Source of the DNA: Chloroflexota bacterium
GTDB lineage: Bacteria; Chloroflexota; Chloroflexia; Thermomicrobiales; UBA6265
Assembly: GCA_023392645.1 (NCBI GenBank)
Contig: JAEVYR010000426.1
Location: forward strand, 1-7,986
Length of the DNA: 7,986 nucleotides
Reading direction: 5' to 3'
The notes under the pieces are model-generated. The model had not been told where the DNA came from. It did no database searches and saw nothing but the letters and a program-made list of their open reading frames with translations. A program made the translations under genes and the position numbers. Positions within the stretch are counted from its first letter, which is position 1. The number at the start of each line of letters is the position of its first letter. Shown in pieces: positions 6,207-7,986 of this stretch.

Positions 6207-7211
6207 ATGGTCGTCCAGACACCGCCCACACCCCTGCCGCCGACCGCGTTCCAGGATCATGCCCGGCAGATCGTCGACGAGGTCAACAAGGTCATCGTCG
6301 GTCAGCGCGAGTTGATCGAGGAGATTCTGATCGCGTTTCTTGCCGGTGGCCACGTGCTGCTGGAGGGCGTGCCGGGGCTCGGCAAGACGCGGATGGTGCA
6401 TGCCTTCGCGGAGGCGCTCGATCTCGATTTCGCGCGGGTGCAGTTCACCCCCGACCTGATGCCGGCGGATATCACCGGTACCGCGATCCTGAAGGAGACA
6501 CCGGGCGGGGGCCGGGAGTTCGCGTTTCAGCGCGGGCCGCTATTCGCCAACATCGTGCTGGCGGACGAGATCAACCGTGCCACGCCGAAGACGCAGGCGG
6601 CATTGCTGGAGGCGATGCAGGAGGGGACCGTCTCCGTCCTGACCGAGGTGCATCGCCTGCCACGGCCATTCGCGGTGCTGGCGACGCAGAACCCGCTCGA
6701 AATGGAAGGGACCTACCCGCTGCCCGAGGCGCAGCTCGACCGGTTCTTTTTCAAATGCCTCCTGGCGTTTCCCGAGAGCGAGGAGCTGCAGGAGATCCTG
6801 CGGCGCACGGTCGGCGCCCAGGACACCGTGGCTGGGCAGGTGGTCGAGCGGGCGACCGTCGAGGTGATGCAGCGGACCGTGCGCGAGGTGGTCGCCGCCG
6901 GATTCGTGCTCGACTATGCCTCACGACTGGTCCTCGCCACGCACCCCGACAACGCTCGCGCGCCGGAGACGGTGCGGAACAACGTGCGATACGGGTCGAG
7001 TCCGCGCGGGGCACAGGCGCTGGTGCTGGGCGGGAAGGTAGCGGCGCTGCTGGATGGGCGGGCGAACGTCGATTTCGCGGATGTCCAGCGAATCGCGCCG
7101 GCCGCGCTGCGGCATCGGGTCCAGATTTCCTACGCCGGGCAGGCCGAGGGGTTGACGCCGGATGCGGTGATCGGCGAGATCGTGGCGAGCGTGTCGCCCG
7201 AGGGCGTTTGA
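6207..7211 (+). CDS. MoxR-family AAA+ ATPase
   Basis: This 334-residue protein has the full AAA_3/MoxR motif set: Walker A GVPGLGKT at 54-61, Walker B with Asp120-Glu121 in ADEINRATPKTQAALLEAM, sensor 1 Asn162 in ATQNPLEMEGTYPLPEAQ, an arginine-finger candidate Arg179 in LDRF, and sensor 2 Arg267 in GSSPRGAQ followed by the C-terminal lid. MoxR ATPases act as chaperones that mature or remodel partner protein complexes, usually with von Willebrand factor A or DUF58 proteins encoded next door. No such partner follows here: a tRNA gene comes 62 bases later. GGAGAG at 6198-6203 precedes the ATG, and the gene lies 25 bases after the small membrane protein, so it is probably in the same transcript. 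No terminator is seen between its stop and the tRNA promoter. Confidence 0.93.
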   Translation: MVVQTPPTPLPPTAFQDHARQIVDEVNKVIVGQRELIEEILIAFLAGGHVLLEGVPGLGKTRMVHAFAEALDLDFARVQFTPDLMPADITGTAILKETPGGGREFAFQRGPLFANIVLADEINRATPKTQAALLEAMQEGTVSVLTEVHRLPRPFAVLATQNPLEMEGTYPLPEAQLDRFFFKCLLAFPESEELQEILRRTVGAQDTVAGQVVERATVEVMQRTVREVVAAGFVLDYASRLVLATHPDNARAPETVRNNVRYGSSPRGAQALVLGGKVAALLDGRANVDFADVQRIAPAALRHRVQISYAGQAEGLTPDAVIGEIVASVSPEGV

Positions 7212-7233
7212 GCAGGCCGATGCCCGGTATTGC

Positions 7234-7262
7234 TTGACGGGTTTTGGCGCTCATGCTAGTAT
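7234..7262 (+). promoter_or_regulatory. Sigma-70-type promoter of tRNA-Asp
   Basis: TTGACG at 7234-7239 and TAGTAT at 7257-7262 are separated by exactly 17 bases, and a TG one base upstream of the -10 (7254-7255) makes it an extended -10. Transcription would start near 7268-7270, about five bases before the mature tRNA. Confidence 0.75.
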
Positions 7263-7273
7263 TCCCGGACGTT

Positions 7274-7347
7274 GGAGGCGTGGTGTAGTGGCCTAACATG
7301 CAGCCCTGTCAAGGCTGAGATCGCGGGTTCGAATCCCGTCGCTTCCG
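7274..7347 (+). tRNA. trnD: tRNA-Asp (anticodon GUC)
   Basis: The 74-base sequence folds into a full cloverleaf. The acceptor stem is GGAGGCG/CGCTTCC with one G-U pair. The D-stem is GTGT/ACAT with a GG-containing loop. The anticodon stem is CAGCC/GGCTG with loop CTGTCAA, giving anticodon GTC. The T-arm is GCGGG-TTCGAAT-CCCGT. The discriminator base is G, as expected for bacterial tRNA-Asp. The 3' CCA is not encoded (the next bases are CCC), so CCA must be added by nucleotidyltransferase. It is followed at once by a terminator. Confidence 0.97.
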
Positions 7348-7350
7348 CCC

Positions 7351-7384
7351 AAAGCCCGGAGCTTGTGAGCTCCGGGCTTTTTTT
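7351..7384 (+). terminator. Intrinsic terminator of the tRNA-Asp transcript
   Basis: AAAGCCCGGAGCT (7351-7363) and AGCTCCGGGCTTT (7368-7380) form a perfect 13-bp stem with loop TGTG, followed by a T-run through 7384. It begins three bases after the tRNA and would also stop any read-through from the MoxR gene. On the minus strand the hairpin is followed by only three T's, so it is a weaker stop for the kinase gene. Confidence 0.95.
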
Positions 7385-7496
7385 GTGTTCGCCGCTGCCG
7401 CATTCCATACGTGGCTCGTATACCGCAGAACGGGCGTCGCCCCGGCTTTCCGCGGGCCGTTCAGCACGGACGCTCAGGGGTTGTCCAGAGAGCCCC

Positions 7497-7986
7497 TCAG
7501 GTGCCGGCGCCAGCCGGTGTGCGGGTAATGGGCAGGTTGACGTGAAAGACGGTGCGGCCCGGTTCTGACTCGACGTCGATCATGCCGCCGTGCTCGTCGG
7601 TGACGATGCGCCAGGCGGTATCCAGGCCGAGCCCGGTGCCGACGCCTTGCGGCTTGGTCGAGAAGAACGGCGCGAAGATGCGCGTGAGCGTGGACGCGGG
7701 AATGCCGGGCCCGTCGTCCTCGATATCGACAGCGATCGAGCCGTTATCGCGTCGCGTCGAGATCGTGATCGTGCCGCGTCCGTCGGTGGCGTCGATCGCG
7801 TTGTCGAGGAGGTTCGTCCAAACCTGGTTCAGCGTGTTGCCGAGCGCCCGAATTTTCGGCAGGTCCGGATCGAAATTTCGCCGAATCGTGACGTCCCGCA
7901 GGCGATGATTGAGGATGATCAAGGTACTTTCGATGCCTTCGTTGACGTTGACCTCCTGTTCGAGACCGCGATCCATATAGGTGTAC
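7497..7986 (-). CDS. Sensor histidine kinase, C-terminal ATPase domain, runs off the right edge
   Basis: The minus strand is open from the right edge to TGA at 7497-7499, giving about 162 residues of the kinase C-terminus. The internal ATG at 7976 is not the true start: the reading continues upstream as YTYMDRG, a usual end of the DHp-to-ATPase linker in this kinase group. HATPase_c motifs are complete: N box LNQVWTNLLDNAIDA, G1 box EDDGPGIP, F box IFAPFFSTK and G2 box GVGTGLGLDTAWRIV, ending GRTVFHVNLPI. It binds ATP and phosphorylates a histidine in the missing DHp domain. Input domain and response regulator are not visible. It is convergent with the tRNA unit. The 112 bases between them (7385-7496) hold no gene or convincing signal. 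Confidence 0.93.
   Translation of the reverse strand, partial: YTYMDRGLEQEVNVNEGIESTLIILNHRLRDVTIRRNFDPDLPKIRALGNTLNQVWTNLLDNAIDATDGRGTITISTRRDNGSIAVDIEDDGPGIPASTLTRIFAPFFSTKPQGVGTGLGLDTAWRIVTDEHGGMIDVESEPGRTVFHVNLPITRTPAGAGT

Noticed and set aside
7407..7421. ATACG-TGGCT-CGTAT hairpin between the terminator and the kinase gene
   Set aside because: The 5-bp stem is short, lacks a T-run on either strand and has no positional logic beyond lying in a spacer.
7272..7568. Plus-strand frame crossing the tRNA and the kinase end
   Set aside because: It begins at a GTT/GTG-region codon by the tRNA and translates through the tRNA and terminator, which are firm RNA features.
1..7986. CRISPR arrays, insertion sequences, attachment sites or other mobile elements
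   Set aside because: No spaced direct repeats, transposase or integrase motifs, or terminal inverted repeats were seen. The tRNA-Asp 3' end shows no obvious duplicate that would mark an integrated element.

Overview
The window reads as high-GC chromosomal DNA from a bacterium with strong Shine-Dalgarno sites, tightly overlapping genes, a tRNA gene without encoded CCA, and MoxR, S9-peptidase and sensor-kinase neighbours. This mix fits a Chloroflexota bacterium of the Thermomicrobia/Sphaerobacter kind best. That placement is an inference from gene style, not from a marker gene; Actinomycetota or Deinococcota are not excluded.

Layout. The left edge (1-480, minus) holds the first 160 codons of an S9-family (prolyl-oligopeptidase/acylaminoacyl-peptidase type) peptidase, whose catalytic part lies outside the window. 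A divergent intergenic region of about 150 bp follows, with an 8-bp inverted repeat over the peptidase's ribosome-binding site, a small dyad and a candidate -10 box. From 634 to 6181 five plus-strand genes overlap one another by 1 to 11 bases. They encode a membrane-anchored glycosidase-like protein that lacks both expected catalytic glutamates, an O-antigen ligase/polymerase-like membrane protein, a UPF0104/AglD-type flippase-like membrane protein, a GT4 glycosyltransferase, and a 54-residue single-pass membrane protein. A MoxR-family AAA+ ATPase follows after 25 bases. A self-contained tRNA-Asp(GUC) unit comes next, with a 17-bp-spaced promoter and a perfect 13-bp hairpin terminator. The right edge (7497-7986, minus) holds the C-terminal ATPase part of a sensor histidine kinase that begins outside the window.

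How the genes may work together. The 634-6181 block looks like one translationally coupled unit for building a cell-surface or membrane-linked glycan: a cytosolic GT4 enzyme adds sugar, the UPF0104 protein may help move or organise a lipid-linked intermediate, the Wzy/WaaL-like protein polymerises or ligates it outside the membrane, and the pseudo-glycosidase, anchored at both ends, may bind or guide the glycan. No priming glycosyl-1-phosphate transferase and no Wzx or ABC exporter is present, and unrelated genes flank the block. It is therefore either a compact cassette or one that relies on genes elsewhere. The most interesting item is the pseudo-glycosidase/ligase pair, followed by the small membrane protein that bridges the cassette and moxR.
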